Shown: positions 41,789-50,718 of the stretch, piece by piece | Numbering within the stretch: position 1 is the stretch's first letter | Layout of the letters: the number at the start of each line of letters is the position of its first letter | Origin: Paenarthrobacter sp. GOM3 | GTDB lineage: Bacteria; Actinomycetota; Actinomycetes; Actinomycetales; Micrococcaceae | Length of the DNA stretch: 64,000 bases | Direction of reading: 5' to 3' | Assembly: GCF_018215265.2 (NCBI RefSeq) | Contig: NZ_CP136562.1 | Coordinates: forward strand, 3,038,001 to 3,102,000 | Position numbers and translations under genes: made by a program | Notes under the pieces: model-generated | Database searches by the model: none | What the model saw: the letters and a program-made list of their open reading frames with translations, nothing else | Told to the model about the DNA's origin: nothing

Positions 41789-42709
41789 TTACGCGCGACG
41801 GCGTTGAAGGACGTCATCCAGGTTGCTGAGTGCGCTCTGGCTTTTGACGGAAACCGCAGCGGCCTCTGCCTGCTCGGCATTTTGCTTCAAGATGGGCTTA
41901 CCCACAGGCTTGGGGGCTTCCGGGAGATCCAACGGCTCGGGTGCCGGGCGGGCTGCTTTAGCGGCATCGACATACGTGGGTTTTGGGACCTCAACAGGTT
42001 TCCAGCTTGCGCCCTTGGATTCCTTGGCAGTGCTGGCTGAGTGATCCCCGGCGGCAACGGCAACTGCCAGGGCAGCCTGACGCAACTCGTCCGCCGTGGG
42101 ACGGTTGGCTTCGCGGCTGGCGGCCTCAGCATCGAAGACTATGGTGGCCTTCGGCTCGGCAGGCTCTTCCTTGGGCAGGTAACGCGCCGGAGTCGGGATG
42201 GGCGCTGCCTGCGCTGCGCGCCGGGCCCGTCGTTCACGAAGGTCGCGAAGGGCGAGCCTGCGCAACACCACGACGGCGACTACCGCACCGATCACCGAGA
42301 CGAGCGGCAACCAAAACGATCCCTTACCGAAAAGGCTAAGGACGCCTGAAACTATCGCCGTCAAGAGCAGGGCAAGCCCCGACAACGCCAACGTAAACCG
42401 GGCATATCGAATAGTGAAGGGTGTGGAGGCCGCCTTCTGAGGGGCAGACGCGGCCGCTGGGGATCCTTGGGGCGACGCCGGTGCTGTCCTGTGCATGGTC
42501 TCCATCGGTTTCTCCTGCTGAGGTGCCAAAGTCAGTACCACCCCTGCCTGCGGTTCGTCTGGTTCGTCGTCGATAGCGTCTGCTGGAACAGCTACTGTTT
42601 GGACTTGCGAACGCCTGTTCCGTAAAACGTAAGGCGCCACCCAGACCATCCACAGCGCGACAGCGACCACGAGTATCACTGAGCTGCTGAGAGGGAAGTC
42701 CACATTCAA
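41789..42709 (-). CDS. sepX: Divisome protein SepX/GlpR
   Basis: SepX (Streptomyces) / GLP-GlpR (Corynebacterium) is an actinobacterial membrane protein that helps position FtsZ. The 306-aa protein has the usual topology: one helix at the N-terminus (about 10-30), an Ala/Pro/Glu-rich cytoplasmic stretch with a pair of helices (about 102-150), then a long disordered Ala/Glu/Lys-rich tail. The end SALSNLDDVLQRRRA is conserved in the family. Its position after a GNAT gene and near galU and the cyclo-ligase is the usual actinobacterial order. Confidence 0.8.
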   Translation of the reverse strand: MNVDFPLSSSVILVVAVALWMVWVAPYVLRNRRSQVQTVAVPADAIDDEPDEPQAGVVLTLAPQQEKPMETMHRTAPASPQGSPAAASAPQKAASTPFTIRYARFTLALSGLALLLTAIVSGVLSLFGKGSFWLPLVSVIGAVVAVVVLRRLALRDLRERRARRAAQAAPIPTPARYLPKEEPAEPKATIVFDAEAASREANRPTADELRQAALAVAVAAGDHSASTAKESKGASWKPVEVPKPTYVDAAKAARPAPEPLDLPEAPKPVGKPILKQNAEQAEAAAVSVKSQSALSNLDDVLQRRRA

Positions 42710-42800
42710 AACCGTAGAAGCAAATCACCGGGGGCGGCGGCATTGAGGCCGGTGTGTCGTGGGCGAGTCCGCAAATGACTGGACTTAGGGCCAAAAAGGC

Positions 42801-43427
42801 CTATGACCTGCCCGTTTGTCCGCTCAGCCACCTGCGCAGGAGTCCTTCGGGAACTTCGTCGGAAGTAAGCGCAAAGGAGCGGTGGTCGGCCCACTCACCG
42901 TTGATATGCAGGTACCGTTCCCGGTAGCCCTCATCACGGAAGCCCAGTTTCTCGACAACCCGGAGGCTAGGCGCGTTTTCGGGCCTGATATTAATTTCCA
43001 TCCGGTGCAGGCCAAGCACGCGGAAGCAATGGTCGGTGGCCATCGCGACGGCGGTGGGAGCGATGCCATGCCCGGCACGGTCCTTATCGACCCAATAGCC
43101 CAAGGTGGCCATCATCGCCGAACCCCACACAATGGAGGAAACCGTTAACTGCCCCACAATCTTCGGTTCACGAAAGCCGGGGGTCCGCTCGACGATCACA
43201 AAAGGCAGTGCGGTGGACTGGCGGGCCTGATCGTTCAGGGAGGCCACCATCTGGCGATAGCTGGGGAGGCGCCCACCCGGAGCCGGGTTGGACGCCTCCC
43301 ACGGCGCAAGCCATTCACTGTTCCGTGAACGGACTTCGGACCACTCCCGCTTATCGCGGTAGCGGATGGGCCGAAGCAACAGGTCTCCGCTTTCCAGCGT
43401 CACCGGCCAGATCGCAGAGCCGTACAT
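42801..43427 (-). CDS. GNAT acetyltransferase (RimJ/RimL-like)
   Basis: The 208-aa protein follows the RimJ-like pattern: LRPIRYRDKREWSEVRSRNSEWL, LGYWVDKDRAGHGIAPTAVAMATDHCFRVLGLHRMEINIRPEN with the acetyl-CoA loop, then LEKLGFRDEGYRERYLHINGEWADH-type sequence. It probably acetylates an N-terminus or small molecule. It follows galU by 6 bases and precedes sepX by 91, so the three share a transcript. No ribosomal substrate is proven. Confidence 0.9.
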   Translation of the reverse strand: MYGSAIWPVTLESGDLLLRPIRYRDKREWSEVRSRNSEWLAPWEASNPAPGGRLPSYRQMVASLNDQARQSTALPFVIVERTPGFREPKIVGQLTVSSIVWGSAMMATLGYWVDKDRAGHGIAPTAVAMATDHCFRVLGLHRMEINIRPENAPSLRVVEKLGFRDEGYRERYLHINGEWADHRSFALTSDEVPEGLLRRWLSGQTGRS

Positions 43428-43433
43428 CCGTTG

Positions 43434-44339
43434 TTACTTGGGAAGAGCTGCGGTGAAGTTCGGCAGCCACTCGCGCAATTCGGGACCGAGGTCCTCGCGT
43501 TCGCAGGCCAGCTCGATGCAGGCCTTGAGGTAGCTCAGCTTGTCGCCGGTGTCGTAGCGGCGTCCGCGGAACACAACGCCGTAGACGCCGTAGCCTTCAC
43601 CCTCGCCCGCCGCGAGTACCTCGAGGGCATCCGTCAACTGGATTTCCCCGCCACGGCCGGGCCCGGTCTTCTCCAGGACCTCAAACACTGCCGGGTGGAG
43701 GACGTAGCGGCCAATCACGGCCAGGTTTGACGGAGCTTCTTCCGGCGAAGGCTTCTCCACGAGCTGCTTGATGCGCACGTAGCCGTCCTCGCCTTCGTCC
43801 TCAACGTCCGCGCAGCCGTAGGCGCTGATCTTTGAGGGCTCAACTTCGATGAGGGCCACCACGGATCCGCCGGTCTTCTGCTGGACAGCAATCATCTCGC
43901 TGAGCAGGTCGTCCTTGGGATCGATCAGGTCATCACCAAGCAGCACGGCAAACGGTTCGTAGCCAACGTGCTGCTTTGCACGAAGGACTGCGTGGCCGAG
44001 CCCGTTGGCGTCGCCCTGGCGAACGTAGTGGATGTCGCCCAGGTTGGTGGCCGACTGAATGGCCTCCAACTTGGCAGTATCACCCTTTTCCGCAAGCGTT
44101 GCCTCGAGGGCAGGCACACGGTCAAAGTGATCTTCAAGGGCGCGCTTGCTGCGCCCTGTGATCATGAGGACGTCGTGCAGGCCCACCTTAACGGCTTCTT
44201 CGACGACGTACTGGATGGCTGGCTTATCAACCACGGGCAGCATTTCCTTGGGCATCGCCTTTGTTGCAGGCAGGAACCTGGTGCCAAGGCCCGCTGCGGG
44301 GATGACGGCCTTACGGACAGCATTGTTATCGAGAGTCAC
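43434..44339 (-). CDS. galU: UTP-glucose-1-phosphate uridylyltransferase
   Basis: GalU makes UDP-glucose from UTP and glucose-1-phosphate for cell-wall and sugar polymers. The 301-aa protein has the nucleotide signature AAGLGTRFLPATKAMPKEML (about 15-34), PAIQYVVEEAV, GLGHAVLRAK, LLGDDLIDP, and VEKPSPEEAPSNLAVIGRYVL. The length and motifs are typical of bacterial GalU/GtaB. It is first in a minus-strand unit with GNAT and sepX, divergent from the cyclo-ligase. Confidence 0.96.
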   Translation of the reverse strand: MTLDNNAVRKAVIPAAGLGTRFLPATKAMPKEMLPVVDKPAIQYVVEEAVKVGLHDVLMITGRSKRALEDHFDRVPALEATLAEKGDTAKLEAIQSATNLGDIHYVRQGDANGLGHAVLRAKQHVGYEPFAVLLGDDLIDPKDDLLSEMIAVQQKTGGSVVALIEVEPSKISAYGCADVEDEGEDGYVRIKQLVEKPSPEEAPSNLAVIGRYVLHPAVFEVLEKTGPGRGGEIQLTDALEVLAAGEGEGYGVYGVVFRGRRYDTGDKLSYLKACIELACEREDLGPELREWLPNFTAALPK

Positions 44340-44377
44340 CGGACTAATCTAACGGAAGGAAGACATCAACGGCTAAA

Positions 44378-44404
44378 CCCCGCCGCAGCGGCAGGGAGTT
44401 TTTT
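44378..44404 (+). terminator. Terminator-like hairpin with T6 between divergent galU and cyclo-ligase genes
   Basis: CCC-c-GCCG (44378-44385) pairs with CGGC-a-GGG (44389-44396), followed by AG and TTTTTT at 44399-44404 on the plus strand. It looks like a classic intrinsic terminator, but no plus-strand gene ends there. It precedes the cyclo-ligase start by 67 bases. Confidence 0.5.
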
Positions 44405-44470
44405 GATTCAGGAAAGGGCAGCCCTGCTGCTCCTTCCGATGGCACGGACAGACCCTAGGAACGGATACGA

Positions 44471-45073
44471 ATGGCAACGAAGGAAGACATCCGGAGCAGC
44501 CGCCGGCTGCACAGGCGAAGCCTGACCCCGGAGCAGATTGCAGCCGCCGGCACATCGATTGCACGGCACGGCACGGAGTGGGCGGCCTCAAGGACCTCCT
44601 CCGCCGGCACTTTTGCGGTCTACGTCGGCGTCGCCTTCGAACCACCCACACTGCCCCTCATTCAGGCACTCTACGACGCCGGACACCGGATCCTGCTCCC
44701 GGTCTGCGAGCCTGGGAGGCAACTGAGCTGGGTGCACTGGACACCGTCAACCGTGTTCGTGCGGTCCTCCTACGCCCCCATCGACGAGCCCGAGGGCGAA
44801 CGGCTGGAAAGTTCAGTAGTAGCGGACGCCGCAGGGATTTTCATGCCTGCCACGGCCGTAGACCGGGACGGTAACAGGATCGGCCAAGGTGGCGGCTACT
44901 ACGACCGGCTCCTCCAGGGACTCGACGCATCCGGCCAGCGGCCGCCCACCATCGCGGTGGTGTACGACGACGACCTGTTGCCTTCCGGTTCCATTCCCGC
45001 CGAACCATTCGACCGCCCCGTGCGGGAAGTGCTCACGCCCTCCGGGCTCATTCGCCTCGACGGCCTGGAATAG
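44471..45073 (+). CDS. 5-formyltetrahydrofolate cyclo-ligase
   Basis: This MTHFS-type enzyme converts 5-formyl-THF to 5,10-methenyl-THF with ATP. The 200-aa protein carries an N-terminal basic helix (SSRRLHRRSLTPEQI), YVGVAFEPPTLPLI, and the catalytic/phosphate motif RIGQGGGYYDRLL (about 136-148). ATG 44471 gives MATKEDIRSSRR. It is divergent from galU and followed by fmdB after 154 bases; this order is common in actinobacteria. Confidence 0.93.
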   Translation: MATKEDIRSSRRLHRRSLTPEQIAAAGTSIARHGTEWAASRTSSAGTFAVYVGVAFEPPTLPLIQALYDAGHRILLPVCEPGRQLSWVHWTPSTVFVRSSYAPIDEPEGERLESSVVADAAGIFMPATAVDRDGNRIGQGGGYYDRLLQGLDASGQRPPTIAVVYDDDLLPSGSIPAEPFDRPVREVLTPSGLIRLDGLE

Positions 45074-45227
45074 GCGACCGCGTCGCGATGTTATGACCTT
45101 CAGTCCGGCACGACTGCTGCCAAGGCACCGGATGATAGAATTGGCACTCAGGCCCTGCGACTGCTAACCCGGATACGCTCCGGAGGCGTGGCACAGGACC
45201 TGAACCTTGTCCTGAAGGAGGAATTCA

Positions 45228-45491
45228 GTGCCCACTTACGCATACGCCTGCAAAGACTGTGACCATGCCTTTGACATCGTCCAGTCCTTCTCTGACAGCT
45301 CCCTGACGGAGTGCCCCGAATGCAAGGGAGCGCTTCGCAAGAAGTTCAACAGCGTTGGCGTCGTTTTCAAGGGCTCCGGTTTCTACCGCACTGACTCCCG
45401 CGACGCCAAGGGAAGCACGGTTTCGGCTGCTCCCGCAGCTGCGTCGTCGACGCCCGCGGCAACACCCGCGCCGGCAGCCGCGGCCAGCTAG
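45228..45491 (+). CDS. fmdB: FmdB-family zinc ribbon protein
   Basis: The 87-aa protein has the FmdB zinc ribbon: C8 and C11 (YACKDCDHAF) and C29 and C32 (ECPECKG), then GVVFKGSGFYRTDSR. The C-terminus is an Ala/Pro-rich tail typical of actinobacterial FmdB. GTG 45228 follows GGAGGAATTCA, a strong ribosome-binding site. The family is a putative transcriptional regulator; no target is evident here. Confidence 0.9.
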   Translation: MPTYAYACKDCDHAFDIVQSFSDSSLTECPECKGALRKKFNSVGVVFKGSGFYRTDSRDAKGSTVSAAPAAASSTPAATPAPAAAAS

Positions 45492-45560
45492 GAACCGTCT
45501 TTTCCACATAGGACAGCCCGGCAGTGTTTCCGTGGGTGCCGTGCTGGCTAGCGTGGCTGC

Positions 45561-46355
45561 ATGCCACACCAGTCACGAAGCACACTCCTTGCCCGCGCCG
45601 AGCGCTCAGCTGCGGCCGTTGGGAACCGGTCTCCTCAATTACGGCCGCCCGTACGCGCCCCGTTTGATACCAAGTTCAGCCGGAACCGTCCGCGCAACCC
45701 TGACACTCGGCGTGGACTGAGGCGCAGGTTCGGATCATGGATCTCACGCAACCGCCGCCTCACTGTTGCGCTCCTGCTCTGTGCCGCTGCCGGCATCGCA
45801 GTCCAGCAACTGACACCCGCAGCAGAGCAACGCGTCAACGTACTGGTGGCTGCCCGGGACCTCCCGGGCGGCACCAGCTTGGCTGCCTCCGACTTCACCG
45901 CAATCCCCGTGTCCCGGGACCTGGCAATCTCCACCGCATTTGACGACCCTGGCGTCCTGGTGGGACGCCAGCTTGCCGCGCCCCTTGGCCGGGGGCAGAT
46001 CCCCACGGAATCGAGCCTGCTGGGTCCTGGGCTGCTCACCGGCGCACCCCCTGGCACGGCAGCAGTCCCTCTGCGGATGGCCGACCCGTCATCCATCCAG
46101 CTACTCTCCCCCGGGCAGTTAGTGACCGTGGTCCTCACCTCAGCCGGATCCTACGATGAGTCCCGCGAAAGCCAGGTCCTGGCGGGTCCTGTTGCCGTGC
46201 TCTGGACCTCTGCCCAGGGCGGGAAGCCCGGTGAGTGGCTCGGTACGGGTGACAGCGACGGCTTGGTGGTAGTGGCGGCTGATCCCCAGCAAGCAGAAAA
46301 GCTCGCCGGCGCATCAACGCAAGGCAAGCTTTTCTTTGTACTGGTCAGCCCGTGA
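45561..46355 (+). CDS. SAF-domain protein (CpaB/RcpC-like)
   Basis: The 264-aa protein has an Arg-rich cytoplasmic N-terminus, one membrane helix (about 66-85: RRLTVALLLCAAAGIAVQQL), then a SAF domain (about 90-155: VLVAARDLPGGTSLAASDFTAIPV), followed by a beta-rich region like CpaB/RcpC pilus-assembly proteins. Many actinobacterial members are stand-alone and of unknown role. No tad/pilus genes are near. It converges on the helicase-like gene, 38 bases between stops. Confidence 0.85.
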   Translation: MPHQSRSTLLARAERSAAAVGNRSPQLRPPVRAPFDTKFSRNRPRNPDTRRGLRRRFGSWISRNRRLTVALLLCAAAGIAVQQLTPAAEQRVNVLVAARDLPGGTSLAASDFTAIPVSRDLAISTAFDDPGVLVGRQLAAPLGRGQIPTESSLLGPGLLTGAPPGTAAVPLRMADPSSIQLLSPGQLVTVVLTSAGSYDESRESQVLAGPVAVLWTSAQGGKPGEWLGTGDSDGLVVVAADPQQAEKLAGASTQGKLFFVLVSP

Positions 46356-46393
46356 TGGGAAGTGCCGTCGGGACGCGCCTTCAGGGTGGACTG

Positions 46394-49300
46394 TTAGCCC
46401 CAGTGCGGGGGCTTTTGCTCCTTCAGCCACTCCTCATGGTCATAACCGGACTCGTCTCCCCACCGGCGCGGATCGTCCTCCGCGGCCTTCGTAGGAAGAA
46501 TTCCTTGCGAGGCCGGCTTGGCAGGAACAGCCTTCGACTCCTCCGGGTCCCCCGCGCTGCCTTGGACAGCATCATCAGAGCGCTCCGCGGCGTTGTCTTC
46601 CTCGCCGGTTACTTGTTCCGTCATTGGTGCTTCTTTTCCGTTGTCGGCAGCAGCATCGTCCGGCTTGGTGCCAGCCTCGTTGTTGCCGGCCGCCCTTCGC
46701 GCACTGGGCGTGAAGGATGGCTGTGCTTTGTCCAGGTTCAATTGTTCAACATCCACGTCCAGGAAGCCATGCTGAGGAGTGGAGGCGAGCTGCGGGATGT
46801 GGTTTTCAAGTCCCAGGTAGGAGCCGATACGGTCGGCACAGGACGACGGGTCAGTGAAGACTTCGATCGTCCACAGCGACATGTAGCGCCAACCCATGCG
46901 CTCCAGCAGTTGTGGTCGCAGGCGGCTTCGCTCGCGCACGCTCATACGCCTGTAACGTTCGGTTCCATCGGATTCAATGGCCACCGGAGTAGGAATCTCC
47001 GCACCCTCCCGGCCAATGGTATGCACCGGATCCGCGGCGGCAGCGATGTCCAGTACCCCATCGTAGAGATGCCAGACACGTGCTCCACGGGCACGCAGCC
47101 GCTCCCCCAGATCTGCCACCAAGGGATCCTCACCCAGTGCTTGTTCGCTGGCGACAGCACGGGAAGCAGGCGTTCCAAGGTTGCTGTTTCCAGAGAGTTC
47201 ACGGTCCAGCAACTCGTAGAAGTCCACGGCACCATGAGCCAGGCGGTCCTGGTCGAGGTCTTCGGGACGGAAGCACGTCAGCACGTGCATGGAGCGCCGG
47301 GCTCGGGTCATTGCCAAAGCGAAGCGGTTCCGCCCGCCTTCGGTGGACAAGGGCCCGAAGGAGTGCAGCGCACGGCCATGCGGAGTGCGTCCGTAACCGA
47401 GCGAGAAAATGACGTGATCCCGCACCAAACCCTGCGCGCGCTCCAGGTCCACCACCCTGAAGGACTCGGGACCCGCTCCGAAGAAGGTGGACAGGAGAGG
47501 ATGGTTGGGCAGTTGGAGCCTGATCGCCTCACCAATCCTGGCCGCGTGGCGCAGGCTGGCCGTTACTACGGCCAAGGAAGTGCGGGGGCGAAGCCGCGCG
47601 TGTTCGAACACAAGGTCCACTACGCGGTTGACCTCTGCGGTGACGGACTCGACGCCTTCGTGGTCGGCGCCCGGGAGGCCAGTACCGTCGGGGATGTATT
47701 CCACCAGGATCGAACGGTCCAGGCCGGTGACGGAATTGCCGTCGGGCAGGCGCCGCAGTCCGCCGTCGTAGTAGTTCTTGCTCAACTGGAGGATCAAGTC
47801 CTCGTCCACTGCGCGGTAGACCCAATTCAGCTGCCAGGTGGGCAGCACACGGGCAAGGGCCTTGAAGGCGCTGTCCACAACTTCGTGGCTGGCCACGCCA
47901 GCAACAGGGGGTTCCACGGCAACACTGAAAGTGCGCGCGTTGGCGATTTTCGCGTCCCCGAAGGCCACTACCTGATGTGCACGGGCAATGGCAGGAAGAA
48001 CTGCCTGCAGGGAGGTGGACTCAGCATCGATGATCACCACGGCGTCAAACTTTTGCTCGGCAGGAAGGACGCCGGTCAGCAGGTAGGGGCTGACCGACCA
48101 CACCGGCACCAGCAGCGGCACGAGGTCCGGCGCCTGCGCGCTCAGCGCTGGCAACGTCACGCGGCCGTCCTTCAACAGGGCGCGAAGCAACTCGGCCTGC
48201 CGCGGGTGTTCGAGGATGCCCTGACGCCATTTCTGGGCCAACTGCCAACGAAGTCGAGCGGCACCACTGGCTATATGGGCCTGGTCCGCGAGGCGGTATT
48301 CGGCCTCGAGGCGGCGCAGCGAGTCACCATCGGACATTGCAAGGTAATCGTCGCCACTGATCATGGCTTCCAACGCGGACTGCCACCAGGCAAGGTCCAG
48401 CTCTGCTGCCACCGAGGGTGCCGGGACTTCGCGGGCAGCGAGATCAGCGAGCAACTCACCAAGACCGTGCTCGCGCATCTCCTCGATCAACAGCGTCCGC
48501 TCGGGCAAAGTCTCCAAGGTGGCGGTGTCCGCTACCAGGCGTTCCAACCGCTCCATGAGTTCCAGGTACGGCGTTTGGTGCAGGGAGCCTCCGGCGGCAG
48601 TGTGCTTGAGGGCTTCACCGAGCCGGAGCAGTTCACCGTCCAGCTCCCGGTAGAGGGCACCGAGGTCGGCAAGCCCGGACGGCACAGCCGGGTGGCGCTG
48701 CGTCGTCGCGTAGCCGGCCCACAGGGCACGCTGTTCCTGGACCAGTACCAGCGAACTATGGAGGTCTGCGATGTGGACGCCGGGCCGTACGTATTCCTTG
48801 GCCACGCGCCGCAGCCGGGAACGCTGCATGGAAGGCATTTCCAGGTTTCGTTCACGGCGCCATGCGGAGCTGGCTGTCGCGGAGATGAGGTCGTGGACGG
48901 GCCGGTCAAAGATATCCGGGGTGAATTTGTCCAGGCTTTCACGCACTGCGATGAGCAGTTCGAGCTGCGCTCCCCACTCGGTGAAGGTTTCGCCCAGCCT
49001 GATCTCGGCGTGGTCGGAGACCTGCTTCATGCGGTCACGCAGGATGGGGAGTTTCTCCTCAGCCAGCCGCACCAACTGTTGGGCTTCTTCTGTCTCTTTG
49101 CGGGTCACCAGACGTGCGCCATACCAAGGGCTGGAAGTCGAGGCGCGGCTAAAGCTGCCCAGCTCGGCCGCACGACGCAAACGGCCGGCGAGCTCTTCAC
49201 GATCCTTGATGTTGTCCAGGACGCTGCGTTTCAACCGCACGGTCGTGGAAGGCGCAGGGTGGATGGACGTCAACTCCGCGAGCGACTGCATAGCCTGGTA

Positions 49301-50557
49301 CGGCGAGCAACCCCAGCGCTCACGGACATTGTGCAGGGACGCCACGTGGTCCATCAGGGCATGCCGGTGTTCGGTCAGCGTCTGGTGAAGGTTCCCCAGC
49401 TGAGGCTCCAGGGCCTTCTCGCTGCGCATGATGGCCCGGACCAGCTGGCCCTTAAGCTGCTGCGGCGTCGTTCCGTTGCCTGGCCGGAAGAACATCGAAT
49501 CGAGGCCCAACGATTCCAGGTGCGCGGACAGTCCGGCAAGGCTGGACTGCCTGTCCCCCACCACGAGTACGGACTTTCCTTCGCTGACCAGGGCGCCGAT
49601 GGCGTTGATCGCGGTCTGCGTTTGCCCACTTCCCGGAGGGGTGCTGACAACGAGGGAATCTCCAGCCCGGACGGCGTCCACAACGTACTGCTGGTCCGTG
49701 TCGGCGTCGAGCAGGAGGAGTTCATCGGCGGGATCCCGCTGGTCAAGATCGGCAAACCTGCCCGCTTTGATGGGTTCAGGCTCAATATCGCCACCGTTGG
49801 CGGCACTGGCCAAAGCCGCCACCGTGGGGTTGTTCATGTTGATCCACGGATCATCCAGGTTCCCCGAGAGATCAGCCAAGGTGGTGACGAGCAGATTGAA
49901 CTCCACCTCGGCCCCGTGAATGGGCTGGACCAGGGTAGCCAAACGATCCAGAACCGGCTGCGGATCGAGCCTGGCCGTGTTGTAGGCCATGCGTGCCACG
50001 GCGTTGACATCAAAAACGATGCCATGAACTGTTTTCAAGTGCCGAACGAGGGCCGGGTTCATACGGGCCTGTTCGGTGAGCTGGAGCTCAAAGTCGTCCT
50101 CGCCGGGCCGGACGGTGAGAACAATGGACGTGAGCATGACCGGCGCGGAAACGCGCTGCGGCTTGCCACCTACCGCCGATGTCCACACCACGGTGCCGGC
50201 GGACAAGTATCCGGCTTCGATACCGCGGTCGTTGCTGAGTTCGAAAATTTTGGACCGGATATTCCGGGCTGCCCGGGCGGCAACCAAATACTGTTGCCGG
50301 TCCCTGATCAGAGTGGACAAACGCGTCCTGCGGCCCGCGAGCAGCTGGGCGAGGCCGGACGGGTGGGCATTGCTGAGATCAATGGCGCCTTCCGGGGTCT
50401 TAACGAAACGCAGCATCGTATCCGCCCCGGTAACGGGCTTAAGACCAGACAGCCATTTCCTGAGCTCCTCGGAGCCCTCTTCCTGGCCTAGACCTAATGA
50501 CACAACTTCTGCCTTCTTTTCTGTACTAGCTTTAGACGCCCTGGACCATACCGGCAT
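46394..50557 (-). CDS. Very large SF1-helicase-like protein with degenerate ATPase and nuclease-like C-terminus
   Basis: This 1387-aa protein resembles DUF4011-type AAA/SF1 helicase-like proteins with a C-terminal restriction-endonuclease-like domain. The Walker A equivalent (about 307-314) reads TPPGSGQTQT: the invariant Lys is Gln at residue 312 (codon CAA at 49622-49624). The Walker B equivalent reads VVIIDAES (about 840-847), where DE is expected at its end. Late helicase motifs are better kept (FALAMTRARRSMHVL, near about 1090). The C-terminal part (VAIESDGTERYRRMS, LLERMGWRYMSLW) is like VSR/DUF559-type nucleases. A disordered acidic tail ends it. I chose ATG 50557. It is probably a conserved ATP-binding-defective relative; function unknown. 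Confidence 0.8.
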   Translation of the reverse strand: MPVWSRASKASTEKKAEVVSLGLGQEEGSEELRKWLSGLKPVTGADTMLRFVKTPEGAIDLSNAHPSGLAQLLAGRRTRLSTLIRDRQQYLVAARAARNIRSKIFELSNDRGIEAGYLSAGTVVWTSAVGGKPQRVSAPVMLTSIVLTVRPGEDDFELQLTEQARMNPALVRHLKTVHGIVFDVNAVARMAYNTARLDPQPVLDRLATLVQPIHGAEVEFNLLVTTLADLSGNLDDPWINMNNPTVAALASAANGGDIEPEPIKAGRFADLDQRDPADELLLLDADTDQQYVVDAVRAGDSLVVSTPPGSGQTQTAINAIGALVSEGKSVLVVGDRQSSLAGLSAHLESLGLDSMFFRPGNGTTPQQLKGQLVRAIMRSEKALEPQLGNLHQTLTEHRHALMDHVASLHNVRERWGCSPYQAMQSLAELTSIHPAPSTTVRLKRSVLDNIKDREELAGRLRRAAELGSFSRASTSSPWYGARLVTRKETEEAQQLVRLAEEKLPILRDRMKQVSDHAEIRLGETFTEWGAQLELLIAVRESLDKFTPDIFDRPVHDLISATASSAWRRERNLEMPSMQRSRLRRVAKEYVRPGVHIADLHSSLVLVQEQRALWAGYATTQRHPAVPSGLADLGALYRELDGELLRLGEALKHTAAGGSLHQTPYLELMERLERLVADTATLETLPERTLLIEEMREHGLGELLADLAAREVPAPSVAAELDLAWWQSALEAMISGDDYLAMSDGDSLRRLEAEYRLADQAHIASGAARLRWQLAQKWRQGILEHPRQAELLRALLKDGRVTLPALSAQAPDLVPLLVPVWSVSPYLLTGVLPAEQKFDAVVIIDAESTSLQAVLPAIARAHQVVAFGDAKIANARTFSVAVEPPVAGVASHEVVDSAFKALARVLPTWQLNWVYRAVDEDLILQLSKNYYDGGLRRLPDGNSVTGLDRSILVEYIPDGTGLPGADHEGVESVTAEVNRVVDLVFEHARLRPRTSLAVVTASLRHAARIGEAIRLQLPNHPLLSTFFGAGPESFRVVDLERAQGLVRDHVIFSLGYGRTPHGRALHSFGPLSTEGGRNRFALAMTRARRSMHVLTCFRPEDLDQDRLAHGAVDFYELLDRELSGNSNLGTPASRAVASEQALGEDPLVADLGERLRARGARVWHLYDGVLDIAAAADPVHTIGREGAEIPTPVAIESDGTERYRRMSVRERSRLRPQLLERMGWRYMSLWTIEVFTDPSSCADRIGSYLGLENHIPQLASTPQHGFLDVDVEQLNLDKAQPSFTPSARRAAGNNEAGTKPDDAAADNGKEAPMTEQVTGEEDNAAERSDDAVQGSAGDPEESKAVPAKPASQGILPTKAAEDDPRRWGDESGYDHEEWLKEQKPPHWG

Positions 50558-50680
50558 ACTTTCGAGGGTAGCCGGAATACCCGGCCAGCCCACTTCGCAA
50601 CGCTGTTCCGACGCGAAATTCGCCGCCAGTTAGCAACTGGCTGCCCGTCAACGGCTCACAATGCCTCTGGTTGAAGCACA

Positions 50681-50710
50681 GTGGCCGGCCCCCCAAGGGA
50701 GGCCGGCCAC
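50681..50710 (-). terminator. GC-rich hairpin after guaA
   Basis: GTGGCCGGCC (50681-50690) pairs with GGCCGGCCAC (50701-50710), a 10-bp stem. It begins 8 bases after the guaA stop on the minus strand and ends that transcript upstream of the helicase-like gene. Confidence 0.75.
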
Positions 50711-50718
50711 TCAGAATG

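Noticed and set aside
45131..45160. TTGGCACTCAG before fmdB resembling half of a CIRCE (HrcA) element
   Set aside because: Only one arm is present; no matching GAGTGCxAA arm lies at the required spacing.
46352..50491. 1379-codon open frame on the plus strand opposite the helicase-like gene
   Set aside because: It is fully antisense to the minus-strand gene, its protein is low complexity in Gly, Arg and His with no domains, and such frames arise in GC-rich DNA when the opposite strand is under codon bias.
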